Source of the DNA: a virus
Strand: one strand, 5' to 3'
DNA: 21,488 nt
Virus record (IMG/VR): IMGVR_UViG_3300018041_000086
Coordinates: 1-21,488 of that record
Under the pieces are notes generated by a model, which did no database searches, was not told the origin of the DNA, and saw only the letters and a program-made list of their open reading frames with translations. The position numbers and the translations under genes are program-made. Positions within the stretch are counted from its first letter, which is position 1. Each line of letters opens with the position of its first letter. Of this stretch, positions 1 through 7,297 are shown one piece after another.

Positions 1-93
1 AATGATGCATCAGTTCAAAAACAAGTATTCAGTTGGATAACTAAAAACGTTCCAAAAGACGCATTGCGTCAGATTAAAATACCCAAGCAGTAA
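1..93 (+). CDS. 3' end of an unidentified gene
   Basis: An open frame runs from the first base of the window to a TAA at 91-93 and encodes the last 30 residues of a protein (NDASVQKQVFSWI at the start, ending IKIPKQ). The start lies outside the window. The tail is lysine-rich and has no motif I recognise. It sits just upstream of the small genes that precede the gp5-like hub gene, so a virion or assembly function is plausible from position only. The next gene's ribosome binding site begins inside its stop codon. Confidence 0.7.
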   Translation, partial: NDASVQKQVFSWITKNVPKDALRQIKIPKQ

Positions 94-98
94 GGAGG
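92..98 (+). promoter_or_regulatory. Strong ribosome binding site for the first 52-aa gene
   Basis: AAGGAGG lies four bases before the ATG at 103 and overlaps the TAA stop of the preceding gene. It is a near-complete Shine-Dalgarno match and supports the short downstream frame as a real gene. Confidence 0.75.
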
Positions 99-102
99 CA
101 AC

Positions 103-261
103 ATGCCATTACCGAAAAAAGAAATGCTACAGGAAATTGTAGAGCATCAAGAACCTGCAGGAGATTCTCCCGCAGTATTTTTACAAGAGATTAAAGAGCC
201 GGTACATGAGGAGGTTCTTGATGAAGGAAAAAAGTCCAAAAGGAAACAAAAGAGCAAGTGA
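103..261 (+). CDS. Small hypothetical protein, 52 aa, charged
   Basis: ATG at 103 to TGA at 259-261 encodes 52 residues starting MPLPKKEMLQEIVEHQEPAG and ending in a strongly basic Lys/Arg tail. It has no signal peptide, membrane segment or recognised domain. The middle is acidic and rich in Glu and Val, the end basic. The AAGGAGG site four bases upstream is the main evidence that it is translated. Its last 41 nt overlap the next small gene in another frame. It precedes the gp5-like gene, so a small hub-assembly or accessory role is possible, but this is inferred from position only and I cannot assign a function. Confidence 0.7.
   Translation: MPLPKKEMLQEIVEHQEPAGDSPAVFLQEIKEPVHEEVLDEGKKSKRKQKSK
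208..214 (+). promoter_or_regulatory. Strong ribosome binding site for the second 52-aa gene
   Basis: GAGGAGG, six bases before the ATG at 221, lies inside the coding sequence of the preceding small gene. It decides the start of the overlapping second frame. Confidence 0.7.
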
Positions 262-379
262 GACCCAATTTAATCATCTCAGTGATTACGTGGATGAAAA
301 ACGTATTCAAAAAGAATCACTGAAAAACGGTCTCTTGAGTTTCCTTAAGTACGCAGAAGAAAAGTATAAGAAAGAATGA
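221..379 (+). CDS. Small hypothetical protein, 52 aa, overlapping both neighbours
   Basis: ATG at 221 to TGA at 377-379 encodes 52 residues starting MKEKSPKGNKRASETQFNHL and ending in a charged stretch with many Lys and Glu. From about residue 15 onward it looks helical and amphipathic. I recognise no domain. A GAGGAGG site six bases upstream and an ATGA overlap with the next gene (ATG at 376) support translation. The first 41 nt overlap the previous small gene in a different frame. Position suggests a small protein co-made with the baseplate hub; the function is unknown. Confidence 0.7.
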   Translation: MKEKSPKGNKRASETQFNHLSDYVDEKRIQKESLKNGLLSFLKYAEEKYKKE

Positions 380-1425
380 AAAACTTTCTAGGACAAAACG
401 GTTTCATCTGGTGGTTTGGTGTTGTTGAGGATATCAATGATCCTGTACAGTTAGGTCGTGTGCGGGTTCGTTGTATTGGATGGCACACTGACGACAAAGA
501 TAAGATCCCAACAGAATCTCTGCCGTGGGCAATTCCAATGTTTGATACTCAGTCAGCATCTCGTAAAGGTGTTGGAGAGTCTCCTACAGGATTGCTCGTC
601 GGTTCTTGGGTTTTGGGATTCTTTGTGGATGGAGCACGTGCGCAGGAACCTGCAGTATTAGCATCTATATCTGGATCATATATTTTAGGTGAGGACACTG
701 CACCAAAAGCATTAGTTCAATCTTTACAAAAGTTTGATGAACAAATTAATAATGATGGATCTAAATCTCTAACTGATGACTCTGGTGAAGTTGTTGTTGA
801 GCAATCAGCAACAATAGATGGTCTGACACAATATAAGCACTTAAAAGATAATGAATTTGGAAAAGCAGGTACCACAACAGTAGAATATGTTTTTTCGGGT
901 GGTCGGACATATAAAACTGTAGATACCGATACTCGCAAAGATGTCGCACCACAATCATTGATTTACTCTGCCCCTACATTAGATGAGAATAGAGTTCCTG
1001 ATATTAATGCATTAGCACGTGGGGTGCAGACCAAACCATATGTACCTGACAGTGTAATCAGTGAACCTGCTGATCCATATGCGGCAGAATATCCGTATAA
1101 TAAAGTCAGAGAAACTGAATCTGGTCACGTCAAAGAATACGATGATACTCCAGATAAAGAACGAATCAGAGAACTACACAAGTCTGGAACTTTTTATCAG
1201 GTGCATCCAGACGGTAGTGTAAGTACACATATCGTTAAAGATAACTACACAGTTATTGCGGGGAATGATTCTGTACATGTGACTGGTAATGTTAAACTTG
1301 TCGTTGATGCAAATGTCGATGCTGACATTACTGGTTACTTAAAAATGAATATAGGTGAAACCTGCGATATTACGTCAGGTAAAAATATGACGTTGATTGC
1401 TCCAGAAATTCACTTGAACCCATAG
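376..1425 (+). CDS. 5: gp5-like baseplate hub / tail spike protein, without a lysozyme domain
   Basis: A 349-residue protein of the T4 gp5 / VgrG-spike type. Residues about 9-105 look like the N-terminal OB-fold domain: a WWFGVVEDINDPVQLGRVRV start, then PWAIPMF and a GSWVLGFFVDG strand. The C-terminal part begins with the FYQVHPDGS motif typical of spike proteins. From about residue 294 to the end it falls into roughly seven eight-residue units of VxGxxxxx type, as in the triple-stranded beta-helix of T4 gp5. T4 gp5 is about 575 residues and carries a lysozyme domain between these parts. Here the middle is a short acidic linker with no lysozyme-like sequence, and the helix is short. The protein should trimerise at the tube tip and carry the PAAR protein encoded next. 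Its ATG overlaps the upstream stop (ATGA). Confidence 0.85.
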   Translation: MKNFLGQNGFIWWFGVVEDINDPVQLGRVRVRCIGWHTDDKDKIPTESLPWAIPMFDTQSASRKGVGESPTGLLVGSWVLGFFVDGARAQEPAVLASISGSYILGEDTAPKALVQSLQKFDEQINNDGSKSLTDDSGEVVVEQSATIDGLTQYKHLKDNEFGKAGTTTVEYVFSGGRTYKTVDTDTRKDVAPQSLIYSAPTLDENRVPDINALARGVQTKPYVPDSVISEPADPYAAEYPYNKVRETESGHVKEYDDTPDKERIRELHKSGTFYQVHPDGSVSTHIVKDNYTVIAGNDSVHVTGNVKLVVDANVDADITGYLKMNIGETCDITSGKNMTLIAPEIHLNP

Positions 1426-1432
1426 GTGTCGT

Positions 1433-1882
1433 ATGCCCGGTGTTGTAAGAAAAGGTAAAGATTCGCATGTAGGACACGCATCACCTAGTCCTGCACCATT
1501 TCATGGAACTAGTTATGCAAAAGGATCCCCAAACGTATATGTCAATAGTGCCTCGGCAGTAAGGATTGGTGATACAACTGCATGTGGAGATCCTGCATCT
1601 GCAGGTTCACCTAACGTATATGTTAATAGTATCAAAGTGCATAGACTTGGAGATGGTACTGGTGGACATGGTTCTTGGGTTCCGAATGCATCTGCTAGTA
1701 GTTCATCGAATGTTTTTGCAAATGGTGGAGGTAACGGTGGATCTGGCACTAAAGGACCAAGTGTTACAAAGAGAACTTGGCCAACAGATCCAGAAAACGT
1801 TAACTACAATGAGGCACTGGCAGGAAAGACTTGTGATGAATATGATTGGAATTCCGGAACTTGTTTAGTTGCTTATAAATAG
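1433..1882 (+). CDS. 5.4: PAAR-domain spike tip protein (gp5.4-like) with C-terminal extension
   Basis: A 149-residue protein. Residues 1-95 are a PAAR-type domain: it opens MPGVVRKGKDSHVGH, has GSPNVYVNS at 31-39 and again at 58-66, IGD and LGDG turns, and a degenerate third copy (SSNVFANG). His12, His15, His79 and Cys51 are candidate metal ligands at the cone tip. PAAR proteins cap the gp5/VgrG beta-helix and sharpen the spike. T4 gp5.4 is about 97 residues. Here about 50 more residues follow a Gly/Ser linker and include Cys134 and Cys144, which could form a disulphide. I do not recognise the extension as an enzyme. The gene starts 7 nt after gp5, and its last codons overlap a late promoter sequence. 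Confidence 0.88.
   Translation: MPGVVRKGKDSHVGHASPSPAPFHGTSYAKGSPNVYVNSASAVRIGDTTACGDPASAGSPNVYVNSIKVHRLGDGTGGHGSWVPNASASSSSNVFANGGGNGGSGTKGPSVTKRTWPTDPENVNYNEALAGKTCDEYDWNSGTCLVAYK
1874..1881 (+). promoter_or_regulatory. T4-type late promoter core
   Basis: The octamer TATAAATA is an exact match to the T4 late promoter -10 consensus recognised by gp55-bound RNA polymerase. It overlaps the PAAR gene's final Tyr-Lys-stop codons and lies about 60 bases upstream of the Hc1-like gene, in the only intergenic gap of any size here. Transcription would start near 1892. By eye I found no other exact copy in the window. Confidence 0.7.
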
Positions 1883-1930
1883 ATTACTAAGAACAACAGT
1901 TCTATTATACACTATAATTTAAAAATGTCA

Positions 1931-1937
1931 AGAGGTG
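1931..1937 (+). promoter_or_regulatory. Ribosome binding site of the Hc1-like gene
   Basis: AGAGGTG, four bases before the ATG at 1942, is a good Shine-Dalgarno match and fixes the start of a gene of only 57 codons. Confidence 0.7.
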
Positions 1938-1941
1938 ACTT

Positions 1942-2112
1942 ATGAATAATCATGATACTTTAGTAAACTTATTTGAAACTTACATCGCAGAAAGTGAAAA
2001 GTTTGACGGTGGAAATAAATCAGCAGGAACTCGTGCTCGTAAAGCACTTGCTGAAATTACCAAAACATGCAAAGAAAGAAGAAAAGAAATTCAGGACATC
2101 AAGAACGGTTAG
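1942..2112 (+). CDS. Hc1-like (histone H1-like) small protein, 56 aa
   Basis: ATG at 1942 to TAG at 2110-2112 encodes 56 residues: MNNHDTLVNLFETYIAESEK, then GGNKSAGTRARKALAEITK and CKERRKEIQDIKNG. The pattern of a helical acidic start, a GNKxAxxRAR turn and a basic helix resembles the N-terminal part of the chlamydial histone H1-like protein Hc1 (family PF07432), whose sequence I recall as having GNKAAAQRVR at the same place. The long Lys/Ala-rich DNA-binding tail of Hc1 is absent. From memory, similar small proteins occur in marine T4-like phages. It is the first gene behind the TATAAATA promoter and precedes gp25 by 4 nt. A nucleoid or DNA-packaging role is inference. Confidence is high that it is a gene and moderate for the family. 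Confidence 0.75.
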   Translation: MNNHDTLVNLFETYIAESEKFDGGNKSAGTRARKALAEITKTCKERRKEIQDIKNG

Positions 2113-2116
2113 TTAA

Positions 2117-2503
2117 ATGGCAGAAGTAATTTACAGTGACATCGACTCTACATTTTTTGCGCATCCTGTCAAACAAGACATTGTGACAAAGAAGAATCGT
2201 GACGCTGTAAAAGCATCTGTCAAAAATTTAATCCTCACAGATTTTTATGAAAGACCTTTTAAACCAACGATTGGGTGTGGCATACGCAATTTCTTGTTTG
2301 AGTTAATGACTCCTGCAACGAGACAGCAAATTAAAAATGCCGCAAAACAGGTTATAGAAAACTATGAACCAAGGGCAGAGGTAATCGATATCCTTGTTGA
2401 GGATTATCCGGATAAGAATGCAATTACGATGAGTATTGCATTTTTTATCATTAACGATCCGGAACCTGTAGTCGTAGACATATTACTAGAAAGAGTACGA
2501 TAA
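2117..2503 (+). CDS. 25: Baseplate wedge subunit gp25
   Basis: A 128-residue protein, close to T4 gp25 (132 residues). It contains the family features: a DFYERPFKP stretch near residue 45 followed by GCGIRNFLFEL, a helix ending in NYEPRAEV (the conserved EPR motif, about 83-90), and a C-terminal strand ending in LLERVR. gp25-type proteins form the wedge core with gp6 and help start sheath polymerisation; the family also includes TssE of type VI secretion. The start follows the Hc1-like gene by 4 nt with only a weak ribosome binding site. The stop overlaps the gp6 start (TAATG). Confidence 0.92.
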   Translation: MAEVIYSDIDSTFFAHPVKQDIVTKKNRDAVKASVKNLILTDFYERPFKPTIGCGIRNFLFELMTPATRQQIKNAAKQVIENYEPRAEVIDILVEDYPDKNAITMSIAFFIINDPEPVVVDILLERVR

Positions 2504-4269
2504 TGGCAGACAGTTATCTAAAAGTTTCAGATGTTGATTTCGATGATATCCGAAATAACTTAAAGACGTTCCTTACAGCGCAGACTCAGTTTAGAGATTA
2601 TGACTTTGAAGGTTCTAATCTTTCTGCATTGTTAGATGTGTTGGCATATAATACACACTATAATGCATTTCATTTAAATATGCTCGCAAACGAGATGTTT
2701 TTAGATACTGCTCAACAGAGAGATAGCATTGCATCACTTGCGAAAATGTTAGGTTATGTTTCTACATCTGCACAAGGACCAACTGCACAGGTCAGTTTAT
2801 CATTTAGTGGACTCCCTGCAGGGACATCACAGTTTACTATCGCAAAGAACTCAAAGTTTAATACAACAATTGATGATATCAGTTATACATTTTCGACACC
2901 ACAAGCATACACGGTCGTTAATAATGCGGGGAACTTTAATATTACTTTAGATATTAAAGAAGGATTTCCTCTAGTTCATAAGTTTGTTCACAATTCGGCA
3001 AGTCCAACTCGTTTTGTAATCCCAAACAAAAATGTAGATACGAGTAGCATTGTTGTTAAAGTTCAAGAGTCGGCAGATGATACGACAACATCTGAATGGG
3101 TACGTGCAACAGATATCAAACAGGTTTTTGAAACATCAGAAATTTATTTTATTGAAGAAGCATACGATGAAAAATATGAAATTGTATTTGGTTCGGGTTC
3201 TTTAGGGAAATCACTGAAAAACGGAAACATTGTTATTGTAGAATACCTTGTATGTAATGGTGATGTTGCTAATGGAGCAAAAACTTTCTCTGTAGAAAAC
3301 CTTATCACAAACCTTGCATATGGAACTGTATCAGAACCGACAACAGTAAAAACTGCAGTCGGTGGTCGGTTTATTGAAACCTCAGAATCAGTTAAGTTTA
3401 ATGCTCCTAGACATTATCAGACACAGAATCGAGCAATCATTGCGGAAGATTACAAAAGAATTATTCTTGCCGAAAATTCAGATTTAGAATCGGTAGTTTC
3501 GTTTGGTGGTGAGAATGCTGATCCCCCTATCTACGGTAAAGTTTATATCGCAGTTAAACCATTTGGTGAGCAATTTACCACGGAGGCAAGAAAGGCATTG
3601 TTAAAAAATAGCATTGTTGATCGCACTCCACTATCGATTGAACCTGTGATTATTGATCCTGAGTACACATACATTATTGCTAATATCAATACATATTATG
3701 ATTCTACAAATACTCTAGACAAAGAGGGTACAATTCGAAGTGCAATACTCAATGCTATTACTAACTTTTCTACTAATAATTTAGAAAGATTTAGTAATCG
3801 TTTGCGTTTTTCAAAATTCTTATCTGCACTAGATAGCGTGACTGTTGGTAAAATTTTAAACAATGATGCGAGGTTAAGTTTGCAGAAACGGGTTGTGCCA
3901 GATACGCAGAGAGCAACCAGACTCGTTTTGAAATTCGCAAATGAATTAAGATCGAGCACATTAACAAGCACCCGTTTTACATTTAAAAACTTTAGTTGTT
4001 TCTTAGATGACGATGGTGTTGGTAATGTTAGAATATATCGTTTTGATGAAACAAAACAAAAAGTGATATTAGATGCTAATGCAGGTACGATCAATTATAC
4101 AACAGGTGTTGTTGACATACCAAATTTTGCACTGACTGCATATGAGGGCATTGAATTTTACGTGACATGCCAAACTCAAAATTTAGACATCGAACCTGTC
4201 AGAGAACAAATACTGATTATGGATGCTCAAAACGCAACAGTTTCAATTGTAGATGAAAGATTGAGATGA
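2503..4269 (+). CDS. 6: Baseplate wedge protein gp6 (baseplate J-like)
   Basis: A 588-residue protein; T4 gp6 is about 660. The N-terminus has the typical pattern of a short acidic start and FLTAQTQFRDYDFEGSNLSA followed by a helical segment with YNTHYNAFHLNM and ANEMFLDTAQQRDS. A PRHYQTQNRAIIAEDYKRII segment and the later VYIAVKP strand match the baseplate J-like region. gp6 dimers form the ring that joins wedges around the hub and contact gp25 and the gp7-like protein. The TAATG overlap with gp25 and the ATGA overlap with the next gene suggest coupled translation. Assignment is from sequence pattern plus position. Confidence 0.9.
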   Translation: MADSYLKVSDVDFDDIRNNLKTFLTAQTQFRDYDFEGSNLSALLDVLAYNTHYNAFHLNMLANEMFLDTAQQRDSIASLAKMLGYVSTSAQGPTAQVSLSFSGLPAGTSQFTIAKNSKFNTTIDDISYTFSTPQAYTVVNNAGNFNITLDIKEGFPLVHKFVHNSASPTRFVIPNKNVDTSSIVVKVQESADDTTTSEWVRATDIKQVFETSEIYFIEEAYDEKYEIVFGSGSLGKSLKNGNIVIVEYLVCNGDVANGAKTFSVENLITNLAYGTVSEPTTVKTAVGGRFIETSESVKFNAPRHYQTQNRAIIAEDYKRIILAENSDLESVVSFGGENADPPIYGKVYIAVKPFGEQFTTEARKALLKNSIVDRTPLSIEPVIIDPEYTYIIANINTYYDSTNTLDKEGTIRSAILNAITNFSTNNLERFSNRLRFSKFLSALDSVTVGKILNNDARLSLQKRVVPDTQRATRLVLKFANELRSSTLTSTRFTFKNFSCFLDDDGVGNVRIYRFDETKQKVILDANAGTINYTTGVVDIPNFALTAYEGIEFYVTCQTQNLDIEPVREQILIMDAQNATVSIVDERLR

Positions 4270-7200
4270 TCAACAAAGTATCAAAGTTAGTAGCAGATCA
4301 GTTCCCAGACTTCTATAAAGAAGAGGGACCATTGTTTCTTGCATTTATGGAAGCATACTATGCGTATCTAGAAGAAAATAATAAACTCAATTATAGAATA
4401 CAGAACCTAGAAAGTTATCGAGATATTAGTACAACCACTGATGAATTTATCGATTACTTCACTAATACTTTTCTTCCTAATGTTCCTGTTGATATTGCCG
4501 CAGACAAAAAAATTGCTACAAAGTATGTCAATGAGTTCAATCAATCCAGAGGAACTCTTGCCGCTTATCGATTACTTTTCCGTGCATTATACAATGAAGA
4601 TGTTGCATTCAATTTTCCTGCCGAAAACATGCTTAAGGTATCAGACGGTAACTGGTCAATTGTTCGATACCTTTCAACTGCATACGATCCGAAGAATTAC
4701 AGTTTTACCGGGAAAACTATCGTTGGTGTCGAATCAAGAGCAAAAGCACTTGTAGAAACGATTGTAAGGAAAACTGTCAGGGGTCGTGATCTACAACAAA
4801 TTATCTTATCCAATATTCGTGGATCATTTAAAAATTTGGAAAGGGTTGTTTTAGAATCAGATTTCCAAGGACATAGTGCTACAATCGAAGCAGGGATTAA
4901 AACTCTAACTATCTTAGGTCAGGGAAGTGAATACGAACCCGGTGATAAAGTAAAGTTAGAATCCTCTTTAAGAGGTGACTTTGCTAAAGCAGTGGTCGTT
5001 GATACTGTTGACTTAGGTGGTATACTTACGTTTAATATTTTAGATGGAGGTTCAGGTTACTCTCCTTCAATTGATGCAGGTGGAACTACAATCGATCTGC
5101 TTGGTGGTGATGGTAATGAACCCGCAAGTTTTAAGTTGTTCAGAAATTCAATAGACGATACTTTTAGAATTCAAGTTAAAACCCCATTTGTAGAATCTAA
5201 TACTATTTTCGGATCGCAAGCACCAACTATTGATGGTGCACCTATATCTACTTTTAAAAATATGCCACTTGCATCTCCTACATTTGGTTTCCCAGAAGAT
5301 GGAGAACCAGTTGAATCTACTGCATATCGAACAAATGCAAATGCTATGATTAATATTGCAACGACGCAAAGTGTTGCAAATGGTGTCAATCTTTATGGAG
5401 TAACTAGTGGTGCTAATGCAATTGTCACCAGAGTCATAGATAATACTATTGGTGATGCTTGGTTTCAAGTAGACACATATTTAAACTTTGATACTGCAGA
5501 AGATATTAAAATAACGCATCCTGCAGGTTCAACGATTGGAACTGTCACAGAGTTTCAAGCAAATACTATTGGAACACACCGTCTTCAGTTGGGTATGATC
5601 AGTGGTGAGAGTGTTACCGAAGGACAAGAAATTAAAGGACTCACATCCGGTGCCTATGGTGTTGTCAAAAGAATTAAATCAATTGCATCCAATCAATATG
5701 AACATTCCCCAACTGAAAATAGAGATTTGTGGACTGTTATCGTATCATCAAACAATAGTGCTAACCTGACAAATAGTTTTGATTCCGGTCCATTGAAATC
5801 ATTTTTAGATGAAGAAGCAATTGTAAAATGGGAAGATCAGGCAACACCGATTGCTAATGTCGAAGGCACAACAACAAACACAACTATTGAATCTATATAC
5901 ACGAACATCGAAGATGCTTTATTAAATTTAACCCCTGCAGTCGGAACAATTGCGGTTCTTGCAGACCGCATTGGAGGAACAGGTTATACTGTTGCTCCGC
6001 AAGTATCGGTGAGAGATGATAACATTGCGGCACTGGGTATTGGTGAGGCATACATTACTGTGCAATCTGATGATCCAAATTGGGGAACGGGCAATAGTCA
6101 AATTATTGCTCTTGATCAAAATGACTTTATTCGTCAACCGTCAACTGGTGCCACAGGGTACATAAAAGGTGGTGCGACATCACCTACAGTAACACGCACA
6201 CTTTATGCAAATGGAACTTACGAATCTGTCCTGAGAGTTTGGCAACCGTATCTGCAAAGGACTCCAAATGATGTTATGTGGGCAAATAACGCAGACATTA
6301 CAATCGATCATTTTGAAAGTGATTATGAAACATTTGGAGTCGAGGATGATAGAACTATAGTAGACACCGGATCGGCAAAAATTGTTAAAGTACAAGATGA
6401 AGGTGTTCTTGGTGACAATGCCAGAATTAAAGCAACTGTTGGTGCTAATGGTGCGATTACAGGAATACGAATGTTAGATTCCGGGTTTGCGTATTTACAC
6501 AATGAAATTGTCACGGTACAAGATTCTGGAAGGTTGAATTCCTCTAAGGCACAAGTTCAATTGACAGTGGACGATGTTGCAAACTCTGAAGGTTTTTACG
6601 CAACCACTCGCGGTCACATTTCTTCATTGAGAGGAAAAATTCATGACGGAAGGTTCTATCAAGAATATGCATATGAAGTAGTATCCCCATTATCATTAAA
6701 TAGGTTTAAAAATATTGCATTGGATCTGGTGCATCCTGCAGGTCAAGAATTGTTTGGACGTTTTTCTACACAGTCAAACGTTTTTATTACTGTTGAGGGG
6801 TCGACAAGTAATGTGAAGAAAATTAAATCTACGGGAACAGTGAGCATAACAAAAACTGCCGCAACTGGAACCGTGGACATTACAAACAATGGTCATGCAT
6901 TGACAGGCAATGGCACCGACTTTGCTAATGAGTTTGCAAACTTAGATTTTGCAGTAATAGAAATAGATCCCGGAATTGCCCAAGAAAATAAATTTTATCC
7001 GATAAGATTTGCTAATGTAGAAAACGCAACTACAGCAAATTTAGTAAGTGAGTGGAAGTTTGGAACTGTTTCCTCTGCAAACGTTTATTTTGCTACACAT
7101 AATATCAATGGATCTGGCACAGAGTTTAGTGCAAGATTTGAAAGTGGTGACAACATGTTTATTCGACTGTCCGACAATAGTTTTAGAAAACTTGAACTAA

Positions 7201-7295
7201 ATACAATTACATCGGATACTTTGGCAAATACTAACACATTGTGGACTGAGAGTGATGTCTCTGGTGCCACAGTTTATTACACGCAAGAGTTTTAA
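4266..7295 (+). CDS. Putative baseplate wedge protein, gp7-like by position
   Basis: A 1009-residue protein between gp6 and gp8, where T4 has gp7 (about 1032 residues). Residues 1-150 form a conserved-looking helical domain (ADQFPDFYKEEGPLFLAFME, YYAYLEE, DEFIDYFTNTFLPNVP, RALYNEDVAF). I associate this start with marine T4-like phages rather than with T4 gp7 itself. The rest is beta-rich and built from short repeated modules: GG(S/T)GY turns near 261 and 571 and a related segment near 723-750; SGA motifs near 378 and 460; and two GxGTxF units near 881 and 948. No enzyme motif is visible. The likely role is the wedge scaffold linking gp6 to peripheral parts. It overlaps gp6 by 4 nt and precedes gp8 by 2 nt. 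Structural role is quite sure; identity with gp7 rests on position. Confidence 0.75.
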   Translation: MINKVSKLVADQFPDFYKEEGPLFLAFMEAYYAYLEENNKLNYRIQNLESYRDISTTTDEFIDYFTNTFLPNVPVDIAADKKIATKYVNEFNQSRGTLAAYRLLFRALYNEDVAFNFPAENMLKVSDGNWSIVRYLSTAYDPKNYSFTGKTIVGVESRAKALVETIVRKTVRGRDLQQIILSNIRGSFKNLERVVLESDFQGHSATIEAGIKTLTILGQGSEYEPGDKVKLESSLRGDFAKAVVVDTVDLGGILTFNILDGGSGYSPSIDAGGTTIDLLGGDGNEPASFKLFRNSIDDTFRIQVKTPFVESNTIFGSQAPTIDGAPISTFKNMPLASPTFGFPEDGEPVESTAYRTNANAMINIATTQSVANGVNLYGVTSGANAIVTRVIDNTIGDAWFQVDTYLNFDTAEDIKITHPAGSTIGTVTEFQANTIGTHRLQLGMISGESVTEGQEIKGLTSGAYGVVKRIKSIASNQYEHSPTENRDLWTVIVSSNNSANLTNSFDSGPLKSFLDEEAIVKWEDQATPIANVEGTTTNTTIESIYTNIEDALLNLTPAVGTIAVLADRIGGTGYTVAPQVSVRDDNIAALGIGEAYITVQSDDPNWGTGNSQIIALDQNDFIRQPSTGATGYIKGGATSPTVTRTLYANGTYESVLRVWQPYLQRTPNDVMWANNADITIDHFESDYETFGVEDDRTIVDTGSAKIVKVQDEGVLGDNARIKATVGANGAITGIRMLDSGFAYLHNEIVTVQDSGRLNSSKAQVQLTVDDVANSEGFYATTRGHISSLRGKIHDGRFYQEYAYEVVSPLSLNRFKNIALDLVHPAGQELFGRFSTQSNVFITVEGSTSNVKKIKSTGTVSITKTAATGTVDITNNGHALTGNGTDFANEFANLDFAVIEIDPGIAQENKFYPIRFANVENATTANLVSEWKFGTVSSANVYFATHNINGSGTEFSARFESGDNMFIRLSDNSFRKLELNTITSDTLANTNTLWTESDVSGATVYYTQEF

Positions 7296-7297
7296 GA

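Noticed and set aside
1890-1903. Small stem AGAAC / GTTCT with a 4-nt loop after the PAAR gene, considered as a terminator.
   Set aside because: Only five base pairs, weak in GC, and no T-run follows; it also lies at or after the predicted late transcript start.
3696-4094. A 132-codon open frame on the minus strand inside gp6.
   Set aside because: It is an antisense shadow of a well-supported gene, with no ribosome binding site or recognisable protein; all other minus-strand frames are shorter shadows.
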